This document shows, piece after piece, positions 43,541 to 51,854 of a stretch of 64,000 nt of DNA (positions are counted from its first letter, which is position 1; each line of letters opens with the position of its first letter). The translations under genes and the position numbers were made by a program. This stretch comes from Mobilicoccus massiliensis. Lineage in GTDB: Bacteria > Actinomycetota > Actinomycetes > Actinomycetales > Dermatophilaceae. Where the stretch lies: assembly GCF_000826525.2 (NCBI RefSeq), contig NZ_LN651331.1, forward strand, positions 806,026 to 870,025. Direction: 5' to 3'. The notes under the pieces were generated by a model that saw only the letters and a list, made by a program, of their open reading frames with translations, was not told the DNA's origin and made no database searches.

Positions 43541-44530
43541 ATGTTCCTCGAGACCACCGACACCGGCGCTCTGCTCGGGGCCATGGTCGAGCGTTACGGG
43601 GACATGCGGCTGCGTGCGGCGACTCCGGACGCACCTCTTCGCATCGAGTCGAGGCAGGCCGGGCTCGTCTCGCTCGAACGACTGCGCATCGGTGGCCGCC
43701 TCGATGTCAGCTGCGGTCCCTCCAAGGTGTTCGCCTTCGCCCGCGTTCGCTCCGGATCGGCGGATTACGGCGTACGTCCGCGGGGTGTGCACGCGGGCCG
43801 CGGCGATCTGGTCCTCACCGCGCGACCGGGCGAGACGTTCGAATCCGACACTCGCGGCATGGACTTCGACGGCATCTCCATCGCTCCCGGTGTGTTCGAC
43901 GAGCTCGCGGAGGCCGAGAGCGGAGGCAGGGTGCGGATCCTCGGCCCTCGTGCGGTCTCGGCCGCGGCCACACGCGACTGGGTGCGCGCGTTCTCCTTCG
44001 TCCGCGATTCCCTCGGTCCGCCGGGTGCGGTTTCGGGCGGCCTCGCCCAGGGGGGCTCGGGCCCTGCTGCCGAGCTCGTGGCGGGCCCACTGGGCCGCTA
44101 CCTCGCCGCCGTCACGTTGACCGCGTTCCCGAACGATGCCGTCATCGAGCCGACCCACGTGGATCGTCATGACGGTCACCCCGCGACCCTGCAGCGTGCC
44201 GTCGCGTTCATCGAGGCCAACCCGGATCTGGATCTGGCCCCCGCCGACGTCGCCCGTGCCGCGCGCGTGAGCCCTCGGGCAGTTCAGCTCGCGTTCCGTC
44301 GCCACCTCGGCACGACGCCGATGGCCTACCTGCGCCGCGTCCGGCTCGACCGCGCCCGCGCAGAGTTGCAGGCCTCGGTGCCCGGCGACGGTCTGACCGT
44401 CACCCAGGTCGCCGCCCGTTGGGGTTTCCCGCGTCCGAGCCGGTTCGCCGCTCTTTACCGTGAGGCGTACGGTCAGTCACCCGGCCGGGTGCTGCAGGCC
44501 CGGCGCGGCGGATCCGATCACGAGGGGTAA
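43541..44530 (+). CDS. AraC-family transcriptional regulator
   Basis: This 329-residue protein resembles the AraC protein at 41406 in layout: an N-terminal cupin-like sensing domain (LERLRIGGRLDVSCGPSKVF) and a C-terminal AraC DNA-binding domain (LDLAPADVARAARVSPRAVQ; TVTQVAARWGFPRPSRFAALY). ATG 43541 has AGGAG six bases upstream; a longer frame from 43460 does not. It is followed by the second GAF-ANTAR gene about 80 bases on. The controlled genes cannot be inferred. Confidence 0.87.
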   Translation: MFLETTDTGALLGAMVERYGDMRLRAATPDAPLRIESRQAGLVSLERLRIGGRLDVSCGPSKVFAFARVRSGSADYGVRPRGVHAGRGDLVLTARPGETFESDTRGMDFDGISIAPGVFDELAEAESGGRVRILGPRAVSAAATRDWVRAFSFVRDSLGPPGAVSGGLAQGGSGPAAELVAGPLGRYLAAVTLTAFPNDAVIEPTHVDRHDGHPATLQRAVAFIEANPDLDLAPADVARAARVSPRAVQLAFRRHLGTTPMAYLRRVRLDRARAELQASVPGDGLTVTQVAARWGFPRPSRFAALYREAYGQSPGRVLQARRGGSDHEG

Positions 44531-44613
44531 ATTCTCGGACACTTCGCTCTGAGGTCCACGAGGCTTCGCTCAGGACGCTAGACGCCCATCCGGGCGCAGT
44601 CGAGTCTGATCGC

Positions 44614-45360
44614 ATGACGACGCCCGCCCCCTCGCCGCTGACGATCGTCCCGCGCCTGGCAGACGCGCTCCACGAGGGAAACGAGCCGGCCGTCATGGTC
44701 GCGAACCTGCTGCGCACGTCCGTCGATCATGCGGACGTCGAACGGGCCGCGGTCGCTCTGAGCGACGATGCCGGGCGACTGGATCTCGTCGACGCCACCG
44801 ATCCCGTGGCGCGCGAACTGCTCCGAATTCAGTCCGCGCACGACTGCGGCCCCTCGGTCGAGGCGCACGCGTCGGGCCGGCGAGTCACCTGCGACGGTGC
44901 ACTCGAGATGCTGCGGCGCTGGCCGCGGTGGACGAGCGCCGCGGTCGCCGCCACCGTCACCGGTGTCGTGTGTCTCCCCCTTCGCTGTGGTGACGAGGTT
45001 CTCGGCACCCTCGACGTCTACACCGCCGGCGACGCCACGGTGGCGTCGGCGAGCCTCACGGCGCTCGAGACGTACGCGGCGGTCACGGCCGTCGGGCTCC
45101 TCACGCGCCGCCGCCTCGACGAGCAGGGCCTCCTCGCCGAGCAACTCCGCCGTGCACTCGACTCCCGCGTCGTGGTCGAGCAGGCCAAGGGCGTTCTCTG
45201 CGCCTCCACGGGAATGCCGTTGTCCCGAGCCTTCGGGGTCTTGCGTGCGCAGGCCCGGCACGAGCGGCGCCCCATCGGCGACGTCGCGGCCGAGGTCGTC
45301 GCGACCCTCACGGGTCCTCTTCGAGGCCACGGGGCCGCCGCGGCGACCGCACCCTGTTGA
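44614..45360 (+). CDS. GAF-ANTAR protein
   Basis: The 248-residue protein has a GAF domain (residues about 20-165, with CGPSVEAHASGRRVTCDGAL and CLPLRCGDEVLGTLDVYT) and a clear ANTAR domain (LDSRVVVEQAKGVLCASTGM followed by AFGVLRAQARHERRPIGDVA). It should act as an RNA-binding antiterminator, controlled by a small ligand or redox state through GAF. It ends with a short Ala-rich tail. A GC-rich hairpin follows at about 45362-45394. Confidence 0.87.
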   Translation: MTTPAPSPLTIVPRLADALHEGNEPAVMVANLLRTSVDHADVERAAVALSDDAGRLDLVDATDPVARELLRIQSAHDCGPSVEAHASGRRVTCDGALEMLRRWPRWTSAAVAATVTGVVCLPLRCGDEVLGTLDVYTAGDATVASASLTALETYAAVTAVGLLTRRRLDEQGLLAEQLRRALDSRVVVEQAKGVLCASTGMPLSRAFGVLRAQARHERRPIGDVAAEVVATLTGPLRGHGAAAATAPC

Positions 45361-45361
45361 C

Positions 45362-45394
45362 GGGGCCGACGAGACCGGCCCGGTCGGCGGCCCC
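45362..45394. terminator. Probable terminator after the GAF-ANTAR gene
   Basis: GGGGCCGAC and GTCGGCGGCCCC can pair with one bulge directly after the stop codon. Confidence 0.45.
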
Positions 45395-45464
45395 CCTCCG
45401 GCCGTGACGCGGCAGAGCGGATTCAGCGCGACGGCATCACTGCCGGGCGCTCCTGACGCGACGG

Positions 45465-46346
45465 TCAGGCGGTGTCGAGGCGCGCGAGTTCCTCATCGGT
45501 GAGGTCGATGGCTGCGGCGGCCGCGGAGTCGGTGATCGACTGGGGCCGCTTGGCCCCCGGGATGGGGATGACGACTGGGGCCTGCGCCAGCTCCCAGGCG
45601 AGAGCGACCTGCTGCGGGCTCACGCCGCGCTCGTCGGCGATCTCGGCGAAGGCCGGGTGCTGCTCGGCGAGCTGCTTGGCCTCGTTCAAGCCACCGAGCG
45701 GTGACCAGGCGAGGAACGCGAGTCCCAGCTCGGCGCAGAGGGCGATCTCGTCGGCGCTGCTGCGAAAACGAGGGTTGAACTGGTTCTGCACGCTGACGAG
45801 CCGGGAGCCGAGCACGTCACGAGCGATGCGGATCTGCGTCGGATCGACGTTGGAGACACCGACCATGTCGATCTTGCCGGATTCGGCGATGTCGCGGACG
45901 ACCTCCAGCGTCTCGGTGAAGTCGCGCGTGGGATCGGGGCGGTGGAGCTGCCAGAGCGCGATCTGCTGGACGCGCAGACGAGCGAGGCTGTCGTCGACGG
46001 CCCGGCGCAGGTGCTCGGGGCTGGAGTCGAGCTCCCAACCACCGCCCTCGGTGCGGACGTGGCCGCCCTTGGTCGCCAGCAACACCTGCGAGCGCACTCC
46101 CAACTCGTCGAGCAGACCCGCGACGAGGGTCTCGTTCTGGCCCATCCCCGAGGCTCCGTCGATGCCGTGGCCGTAGGCGTCGGCGGTGTCGAAGAGCGTG
46201 ACGCCCGCATCGAGCGCGGCTCGCACCGTGTCGAGCAGTTGGTCACGCGGTGGTTCACCGTCCTGGTTCATCGTCATGAGCCCGAGGCCGACCGCCCCGA
46301 CCTCGTGGCGGCCGATCTCGTCGTTGCCGATGGTGCGAGTGCGCAT
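45465..46346 (-). CDS. Aldo/keto reductase
   Basis: This 293-residue NADPH-dependent oxidoreductase has the (beta/alpha)8 AKR fold. The catalytic residues are visible: Asp and Tyr in FDTADAYGHG, Lys in LLATKGGH, and His in LWQLHRPD; the cofactor end motif is IPIPGAKRPQSI. Members reduce a wide range of aldehydes and ketones, and the substrate is unknown. ATG 46346 has AGGAGA upstream, while the longer frame to 46493 lacks one. Confidence 0.88.
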   Translation of the reverse strand: MRTRTIGNDEIGRHEVGAVGLGLMTMNQDGEPPRDQLLDTVRAALDAGVTLFDTADAYGHGIDGASGMGQNETLVAGLLDELGVRSQVLLATKGGHVRTEGGGWELDSSPEHLRRAVDDSLARLRVQQIALWQLHRPDPTRDFTETLEVVRDIAESGKIDMVGVSNVDPTQIRIARDVLGSRLVSVQNQFNPRFRSSADEIALCAELGLAFLAWSPLGGLNEAKQLAEQHPAFAEIADERGVSPQQVALAWELAQAPVVIPIPGAKRPQSITDSAAAAAIDLTDEELARLDTA

Positions 46347-46452
46347 GAGGTTCTCCTGATCGGGCGGGTGGCGGAGCCGGAGGTGTGTGCGTTCACGGTA
46401 GTCGCGAGTGGGGGATGCGCCACTCCAGACTGCGAGCGCCGGAGCGGACGGG

Positions 46453-47277
46453 TCAGAGGCGTTCGAGCAGTGCCTGTGCGTCCCAGGGAGCATGGCAGTG
46501 GCCGTCGTTGTCGAAGTACACGTAGACGTCGCGGCCGGCGTCGCGATGGCCGCGAAAGCGCGCGGCCCATTCGTCGAGAAGGGTGCCGCCGCGGTACGGG
46601 CTGTCGTAGAGACCCGCGGGCCCGTGGAGCCGGACGTAGACGAAGTCGGAGGTCACCGCGTCCAGGGCCGCGAATCGTCCGCCGGTGTCGGCGACGACCG
46701 TCGCGACGTCGTGCTCGGCGAGCAGCCGGATCGCGTCGTCGGACTCGAAGGAGCGGTGCCGCGGTTCGAGTGCGTGCCGGAGGGGCAGGTCGACGACCGG
46801 GTCGAGCAGGACGCGGTCGCCGGAGATCTTGTCGTCGTGTCCCGCGGCGAGTGCTGCCGCCTCGGTCGTCGTACGCGGCAGCTCGGCGAAGAACGCCGCG
46901 AGCAGGGCGGGGTCGAACACCTGGCGTTCGGGCAGTTGCCAGAGGAACGGGCCGGTGTGCGCGCCGAGTGCCAACACGCCGGAGGCGAAGAAGTTGGCGA
47001 GCGCCGCCCGGGGGTCGCGCAGCCGCTTCATGTGGGTGACGTAGCGGCTGCCCTTGACGGCGAAGACGAAGTCCTCGCGCACTCCCCCGGCCTCACGCGC
47101 CCACTTCTCGTACGAGCTCGGCCGTTGCAGCGAGTAGAACGACCCGTTGAGCTCGACGGTGTCGAAGTGCTCGGCGTTGTAGGTGAGCTCGGCCCGCTGC
47201 GGCAGACCGGCGGGGTAGAAGTCGCCACGCCAGTACGGGTAGGTCCAGCCCGACGTGCCGACCCTGATCCGCGCCAT
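46453..47277 (-). CDS. DUF72-family protein
   Basis: The 274-residue protein shows DUF72 hallmarks: opening IRVGTSGWTYPYWRGDFYP, NGSFYSLQRPSSYEKWA, the VKGSRYVTHMKRL segment, and YVYFDNDGHCHAPWDAQ at the end. The fold is a TIM barrel; the family's activity is not established, though a nuclease or xylose-isomerase-like role has been proposed. It lies on the same strand as the aldo/keto reductase, about 105 bases upstream of it. Confidence 0.88.
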   Translation of the reverse strand: MARIRVGTSGWTYPYWRGDFYPAGLPQRAELTYNAEHFDTVELNGSFYSLQRPSSYEKWAREAGGVREDFVFAVKGSRYVTHMKRLRDPRAALANFFASGVLALGAHTGPFLWQLPERQVFDPALLAAFFAELPRTTTEAAALAAGHDDKISGDRVLLDPVVDLPLRHALEPRHRSFESDDAIRLLAEHDVATVVADTGGRFAALDAVTSDFVYVRLHGPAGLYDSPYRGGTLLDEWAARFRGHRDAGRDVYVYFDNDGHCHAPWDAQALLERL

Positions 47278-47448
47278 GCGACGAGGCTAGAGCAGGCCGG
47301 CGGAAGTGCGGCCATCGAGGCGTTCGACGGCGCGGTCGGCGAGGATGGGGGTGGCCGCGCACAGGGGTTGTCGCGACATCGCGGCGATGTGTACGGTGCT
47401 CACATCGTACTCGCGGGCCGCGCGAGACGCGCGAGAGGATCACTCATC

Positions 47449-47934
47449 ATGACCACCCCCACCACCCCGTGCCTGTGGTTCGACGGCGACGCCGAGGAGG
47501 CGGCCGAGTTCTACGTCTCCGTCTTTCCCGACTCCCGCATCACCGGCGTGCAGAAGATCGTCGATGCCGATCACCCCACCGGGATGCCGGTCGGCTCGGT
47601 GCTCGCGATCTCGTTCGAACTCGAGGGCCGGCCGTTCTTCGCCCTCAACGGAGGGCCGGGATTTCCGTTCACCCAGGCCGTGTCGTTCCAGACGTTCTGC
47701 GCGACCCAAGCCGAGCTCGACGCCCGTTGGGACGCGCTCGTCGAGGGCGGCGAGCCCGTGCAATGCAGCTGGCTCGTCGACCGGTTCGGGCTCAACTGGC
47801 AGGTCGTGCCGCAGGCGTACGCGGACGCGGTGGCCTCCGGTGACCAGGACGTCATCGGTCGCGTCCACGCCGCACTGCTGACCATGGTCAAGCCCGACGT
47901 CGCCGCCATCGAGGCCGCGGCGCGGGGCGAGTGA
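47449..47934 (+). CDS. VOC-superfamily (PhnB-like) protein
   Basis: The 161-residue protein starts TPCLWFDGDAEEAAEFYVSV and contains SFELEGRPFFALNGGPGFPF and DRFGLNWQVVPQAY, characteristic of PhnB/3-demethylubiquinone-methyltransferase-like members of the vicinal oxygen chelate fold. Function is unknown; no conserved full metal triad is evident. ATG 47449 is preceded by GAGAGGA. It lies one base before the DUF2200 start, so both form an operon. Confidence 0.85.
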   Translation: MTTPTTPCLWFDGDAEEAAEFYVSVFPDSRITGVQKIVDADHPTGMPVGSVLAISFELEGRPFFALNGGPGFPFTQAVSFQTFCATQAELDARWDALVEGGEPVQCSWLVDRFGLNWQVVPQAYADAVASGDQDVIGRVHAALLTMVKPDVAAIEAAARGE

Positions 47935-47935
47935 C

Positions 47936-48304
47936 GTGGCCGGCCACCGCATCTTCGGGACCCCGCTCGCCGACATCCACCCGCACTACGTCGCCAAGGC
48001 GGAGCGCAAGGGGCACACGCGTGCGGAGGTCGACCTCGTCATCCGGTGGCTCACCGGTTACGACCAGGCCGGGCTGCAGGAATCGTTGGAGCAGAACACG
48101 ACCCTCGAGGACTTCTTCGCCGCCGCCCCCGCGATGAATCCGAAGGCTTCTCAGATCACCGGATCGATCTGCGGGTACAAGGTCCAGGAGATCGAGGACC
48201 CGCTCATGCAGCGCATCCGGTACATGGACAAGCTCGTCGACGAGGTCGCCCGCGGCAAGAAGACGACGTCGATTCTGCGCGGAGACGACCCGGCGGACTT
48301 CTGA
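47936..48304 (+). CDS. DUF2200-family protein
   Basis: This 122-residue protein matches DUF2200 over its whole length: HRIFGTPLADIHPHYVAKAE, VIRWLTGYDQAGL, FFAAAPAMNPKASQITGSIC and the end IRYMDKLVDEVARGK. The function is unknown; the protein looks soluble and partly resembles DUF1801-like folds. Translation starts at GTG 47936, one base after the VOC gene stop. Confidence 0.87.
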   Translation: MAGHRIFGTPLADIHPHYVAKAERKGHTRAEVDLVIRWLTGYDQAGLQESLEQNTTLEDFFAAAPAMNPKASQITGSICGYKVQEIEDPLMQRIRYMDKLVDEVARGKKTTSILRGDDPADF

Positions 48305-48348
48305 GGCCCCGGGCGCGACACGAGGGCCGGGATCGGCGCGCCCCCCGC

Positions 48349-49758
48349 CTAGACGACGAGGGAGAGCAGCAGAGCGAACACGAGGCCGCAGACGGAGATG
48401 ACGGTCTCCATGACCGACCAGGAGAGCAGGGTCTCCTTGACCGTCATGCCGAAGTACTCCTTGACCATCCAGAAGCCGACGTCGTTGACGTGGGAGAAGA
48501 ACAGCGAGCCGGAGCCGATCGCGATGACGAGGAGCGCGACCTCGGCCGGGCTCTGGCCGGCGGCGAGGGGAGCGACGATGCCCGCGGCGGTGATCGTCGC
48601 CACCGTGGCCGAGCCGGTCGCGAGGCGGATGCCGACCGCGACGAGCCATCCGAGCACGAGGACGTTGAGATTGGCCCCCTTGGCGTACTCGGCGATGAGG
48701 TCACCGACGCCGGAGTCCACGAGGGTCTGCTTGAACCCGCCACCCGCGGCGATGATGAGCAGCGTTCCGGCCATGGGTGGCAGCGACTTCTCGATCGACG
48801 TCTTGATGCCCGCACGCCCGGAGCCCACGGCGTAGCCGAGGAACACCATCGTGGCGAGGGTGCCGAGGAGCAGCGCGACGATGGGGGTGCCGAGCACGTC
48901 GAAGGTCGTACGAACCGGGTTGCCCTCGGGCATGGTGATCTGGACGATCGCGCGGCCGAGCATGAGGACGACCGGGAGCAGCACGACGGCGACCGTCGTC
49001 CAGAACGACGGGGTGCGGCCGGCGCGCTTCTCGTCCATGGCCGAGACGTCCTCGGCCGTCATCATCGCGCTCGACTCGGGCGGCTGCTGCGGGCCGAACG
49101 GCGCGACGATCCGGCCGAGGATCGGCCCGGAGACGATCACGGTCGGGACCGCGATGACGAGGCCGAACGCGAGGGTGAGGCCGAGGTCCGCCTTGAGCGC
49201 GTCGATCGCGACGAGCGGCCCGGGGTGCGGCGGCACCATGCCGTGCAGCACCGAGAGGCCCGCGAGCGCGGGGATGCCGACGAGCAGCAGCGGGAGTCTG
49301 GATCGCCGCGCCACCATGAGCACGATGGGGATGAGCAGCACGACCCCGATCTCGAAGAACATCGGCAGTCCGATGAGCGCCGCCGCGCCGGCGAGGGCCC
49401 ACGGCAGCGTCTTGCCCGGCACCCGGTCGACGATGCGGTCGACGACCCGGCCTGCCCCACCGGAGTCGACGAGCAACCGCCCGACGATCGCACCGAGGGC
49501 GACGAGTACGCCCACGTTGCCGAACGTCTCGCCGACGCCTTTGGTGAAGCTCTTGACGGCAGCATCGGGCGCCACCCCGGCAGCGAGGGCGAGCGCCGCC
49601 GAGCCCAGCATCAGGGCGAGGAAGGGGTTGAGCTTGGCCCACGAGATGAGGACGACGACGACCCCGATGGCGAGGAGCGTGGCGATGACGAGTTGAACCT
49701 GCGCGCCGGCCCCCGCTGCCGTCGCCAGGGCGGATGGACTGGAGAGGACGTCTGCCAT
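48349..49758 (-). CDS. GntP-family gluconate:proton symporter
   Basis: The 469-residue membrane protein has about twelve to fourteen helices and gluconate-permease signatures (LIGLPMFFEIGVVLLIPIV; VLHGMVPPHPGPLVAIDAL; LRLATGSATVATITAAGIVAP-like segment near 370). This is the canonical GntT/GntU group, unlike the four-carbon-acid permease at 27073. No gluconate kinase or regulator is adjacent. ATG 49758 has AAGGAT upstream. A promoter should lie in 49759-49966, a 208-base gap after the peptidase stop that contains no gene. Confidence 0.87.
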   Translation of the reverse strand: MADVLSSPSALATAAGAGAQVQLVIATLLAIGVVVVLISWAKLNPFLALMLGSAALALAAGVAPDAAVKSFTKGVGETFGNVGVLVALGAIVGRLLVDSGGAGRVVDRIVDRVPGKTLPWALAGAAALIGLPMFFEIGVVLLIPIVLMVARRSRLPLLLVGIPALAGLSVLHGMVPPHPGPLVAIDALKADLGLTLAFGLVIAVPTVIVSGPILGRIVAPFGPQQPPESSAMMTAEDVSAMDEKRAGRTPSFWTTVAVVLLPVVLMLGRAIVQITMPEGNPVRTTFDVLGTPIVALLLGTLATMVFLGYAVGSGRAGIKTSIEKSLPPMAGTLLIIAAGGGFKQTLVDSGVGDLIAEYAKGANLNVLVLGWLVAVGIRLATGSATVATITAAGIVAPLAAGQSPAEVALLVIAIGSGSLFFSHVNDVGFWMVKEYFGMTVKETLLSWSVMETVISVCGLVFALLLSLVV

Positions 49759-49966
49759 GTCGGCATCCTTCCAAAACTCACCCGAATTCTGAGCTGGGAG
49801 AGCGACATGATCGGGCCGAGGGCCGGGCGCGCGGCGACCGGTTGGGCCAGGCGGGAGCGATCCGAGCCGCGGGGCGAGGAGCGCGGCTGGGAGGCGCCGC
49901 GCACCCCGCCCCTGGCCCCACGACTCCGGTGGCCACCGCCCATGGATCACCCGAGGCCGAGGTCAC

Positions 49967-51532
49967 TCACCTCGAGCGCAGACGATCGAACACCCCGTAC
50001 ATGAAGTTCGTGCCGGTGGCGAGGGCGTCGACCCAGATGCGTTCGTCGTTGCCGTGCATGCCGATGAGCTGCTCGTTGGTGATGACGTAGGGGTACACGC
50101 CGTAGCCGGGGATGCCCTTCTTGCGCCAGGGGCCGAGTGACGTGCCGGCCTCGAAGAGCGCCGGGGTGAAGGTCGCCTCCGGGTAGGTCTGGCGCGCCGA
50201 GGCGCTGATGGCGGAGAACAGCGGGTTGTCAAGCGCGGCAGGTGCGGTGGCCCAGGTCTCGTCGAGGGTGGCGAGCTGTTCCTCCTCGCTCACGCCCTCC
50301 GGGGTGACGAGGGTGACTTTCACGTCCTTGTCGCGCAGGATCTGGCGCACGGTGGCGAGGAACTCGCGCGGCTTCTGCCCGCCGGGGACGGCGCGGCAGT
50401 TGACGCGGCAGGTGGCCTCGGAGGGGATGACGTTCTCCTTGTAGCCGGATTCCTCGATGACGTACGCGGCGGTGGTGCGCAGCAACGCCGAGTGCAGGTG
50501 CGGGTAGGCGGACCGTGCGACGACGAGCTTGGCGGCGCGCTCGCGCATGCGCTGGTCGCGGGCGTCGAGCAGCATCGAGATGGCGCGGGCGAAGCGGCGG
50601 TCGTCGGTGGCGTTGGCGAGGGCCGAGAAGTACTGCCGGGTGACCGGGGTGAGACGCACGGGGGCGAGGTGGTCACCGAGTTCGGAGACCGCACGCGAGA
50701 GGGCGACGATCGCCGAGTCGGGCATCGGCTTGGACGAGTGGGTGGCGGTGCCCTTCGCGGTGAGGTCGAGGTTGAAGTAGACCTTGTCCTGGCGCGTGAC
50801 GGTGACGAGCATCGGGGTGGTGCCGTCGCGCTGGGCGAGGAACCAGCCGCCCTCGGTGAGCACGGCGCCGGCATCGAGCTTGTCCCAGTGCGTCTTGGCC
50901 AGCCATGCGGAGCCGTAGTCGCCGGCCTCCTCGTCGGCGTCGGTGAGCACGATGATGTCGCGGTCGAAGGTGTGACCTTCGGAGAGGTGCCGCAGGAGGG
51001 CGGAGATGAACGCGGCGTTCGCGCCCTTCATGTCGAGGGTGCCGCGGCCGTAGATCTCGCCGCCCTTGACGGTGCCGGCGAAGGGATCGACCGACCAGTT
51101 CTCCTTCTCCACGGGAACGACGTCGCTGTGACCGAGCAGCAGGATCGGCTTGTTCGCGCTGCTCGTGCCCTTGATGCGGGCGATGAGGTGGACGTTGTCG
51201 GTGATCGGGGTGGGGATGATCTCGGTGGAGACGCCGGCTCGTTCCCACACGGCCTTGAGCATCTCGGCGTGGGCGCGGGTCTTGCCGCCCTTGCCGAAGT
51301 TCTGGGTGTCGAACGACACCATCCGCTTGAGCAGGTCGAGGGAGTCGAGGTCGGACTTCGGGATGGTCGCGGTGGGCGCCGCGGCGGCGGTGGCAGGTGC
51401 GTCGGCGCGGGCGAGTCCTCCGAGCCCGAAGGCCGTGGCGCCGACGGCGCCGGCACTGCCGAGGAGGAACCCGCGTCGACCGACGGATCCGCGGGATGCC
51501 CGGTGATCCTCGGTGGCGATGTGATCGGTCAT
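49967..51532 (-). CDS. Secreted M20-family metallopeptidase (Tat substrate)
   Basis: This 521-residue peptidase begins with a twin-arginine signal (VGRRGFLLGSAGAVGATAF, residues about 17-45), so it is exported folded. The M20 motifs are LLGHSDVVPVEKENW, GRGTLDMKGANAAF, TDADEEAGDYGS and a C-terminal IGMHGNDERI. It is likely a carboxypeptidase or aminoacylase-type enzyme acting outside the membrane. ATG 51532 has GGAGG upstream; the open frame to 51628 does not. Confidence 0.9.
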   Translation of the reverse strand: MTDHIATEDHRASRGSVGRRGFLLGSAGAVGATAFGLGGLARADAPATAAAAPTATIPKSDLDSLDLLKRMVSFDTQNFGKGGKTRAHAEMLKAVWERAGVSTEIIPTPITDNVHLIARIKGTSSANKPILLLGHSDVVPVEKENWSVDPFAGTVKGGEIYGRGTLDMKGANAAFISALLRHLSEGHTFDRDIIVLTDADEEAGDYGSAWLAKTHWDKLDAGAVLTEGGWFLAQRDGTTPMLVTVTRQDKVYFNLDLTAKGTATHSSKPMPDSAIVALSRAVSELGDHLAPVRLTPVTRQYFSALANATDDRRFARAISMLLDARDQRMRERAAKLVVARSAYPHLHSALLRTTAAYVIEESGYKENVIPSEATCRVNCRAVPGGQKPREFLATVRQILRDKDVKVTLVTPEGVSEEEQLATLDETWATAPAALDNPLFSAISASARQTYPEATFTPALFEAGTSLGPWRKKGIPGYGVYPYVITNEQLIGMHGNDERIWVDALATGTNFMYGVFDRLRSR

Positions 51533-51854
51533 GTCGTGCCTCCTACAGGGGTGAGGGGAATCTGCCCATCCGCTCATGACGGGCACGCGCCGACAATGCG
51601 CGCGGCGCGTGGCGTCGGTGAGCGGCACACCCGCTGCGACGAGCGGTCACGTTGCGGCCGAACGGGTTTCGCGCCGTTCGGCCCGATCTCCGACGGGCGT
51701 CGGGGCGGCATCGACCCCGGGCCCGCGCGCCCACCCCCACTCGTCCGGCTCCCGGCGAGATGTGAGGACAGGCTTACCTCACAACGCGCCTGACCTGCAG
51801 ACTCGCGCGCCGAAACGCATTTACACGGCTTATTCCGGGTGTAATCTTCGGGAC
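51533..51854 (+). promoter_or_regulatory. Divergent intergenic region with a promoter for the cytochrome b-molybdopterin gene
   Basis: The 322-base gap between the divergent peptidase and cytochrome b genes holds no supported gene. Close to its right end a -35 TTTACA (51820-51825), 16-base spacer and -10 TAATCT (51842-51847) place transcription about at ATG 51855, so the message is probably leaderless. Confidence 0.6.
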
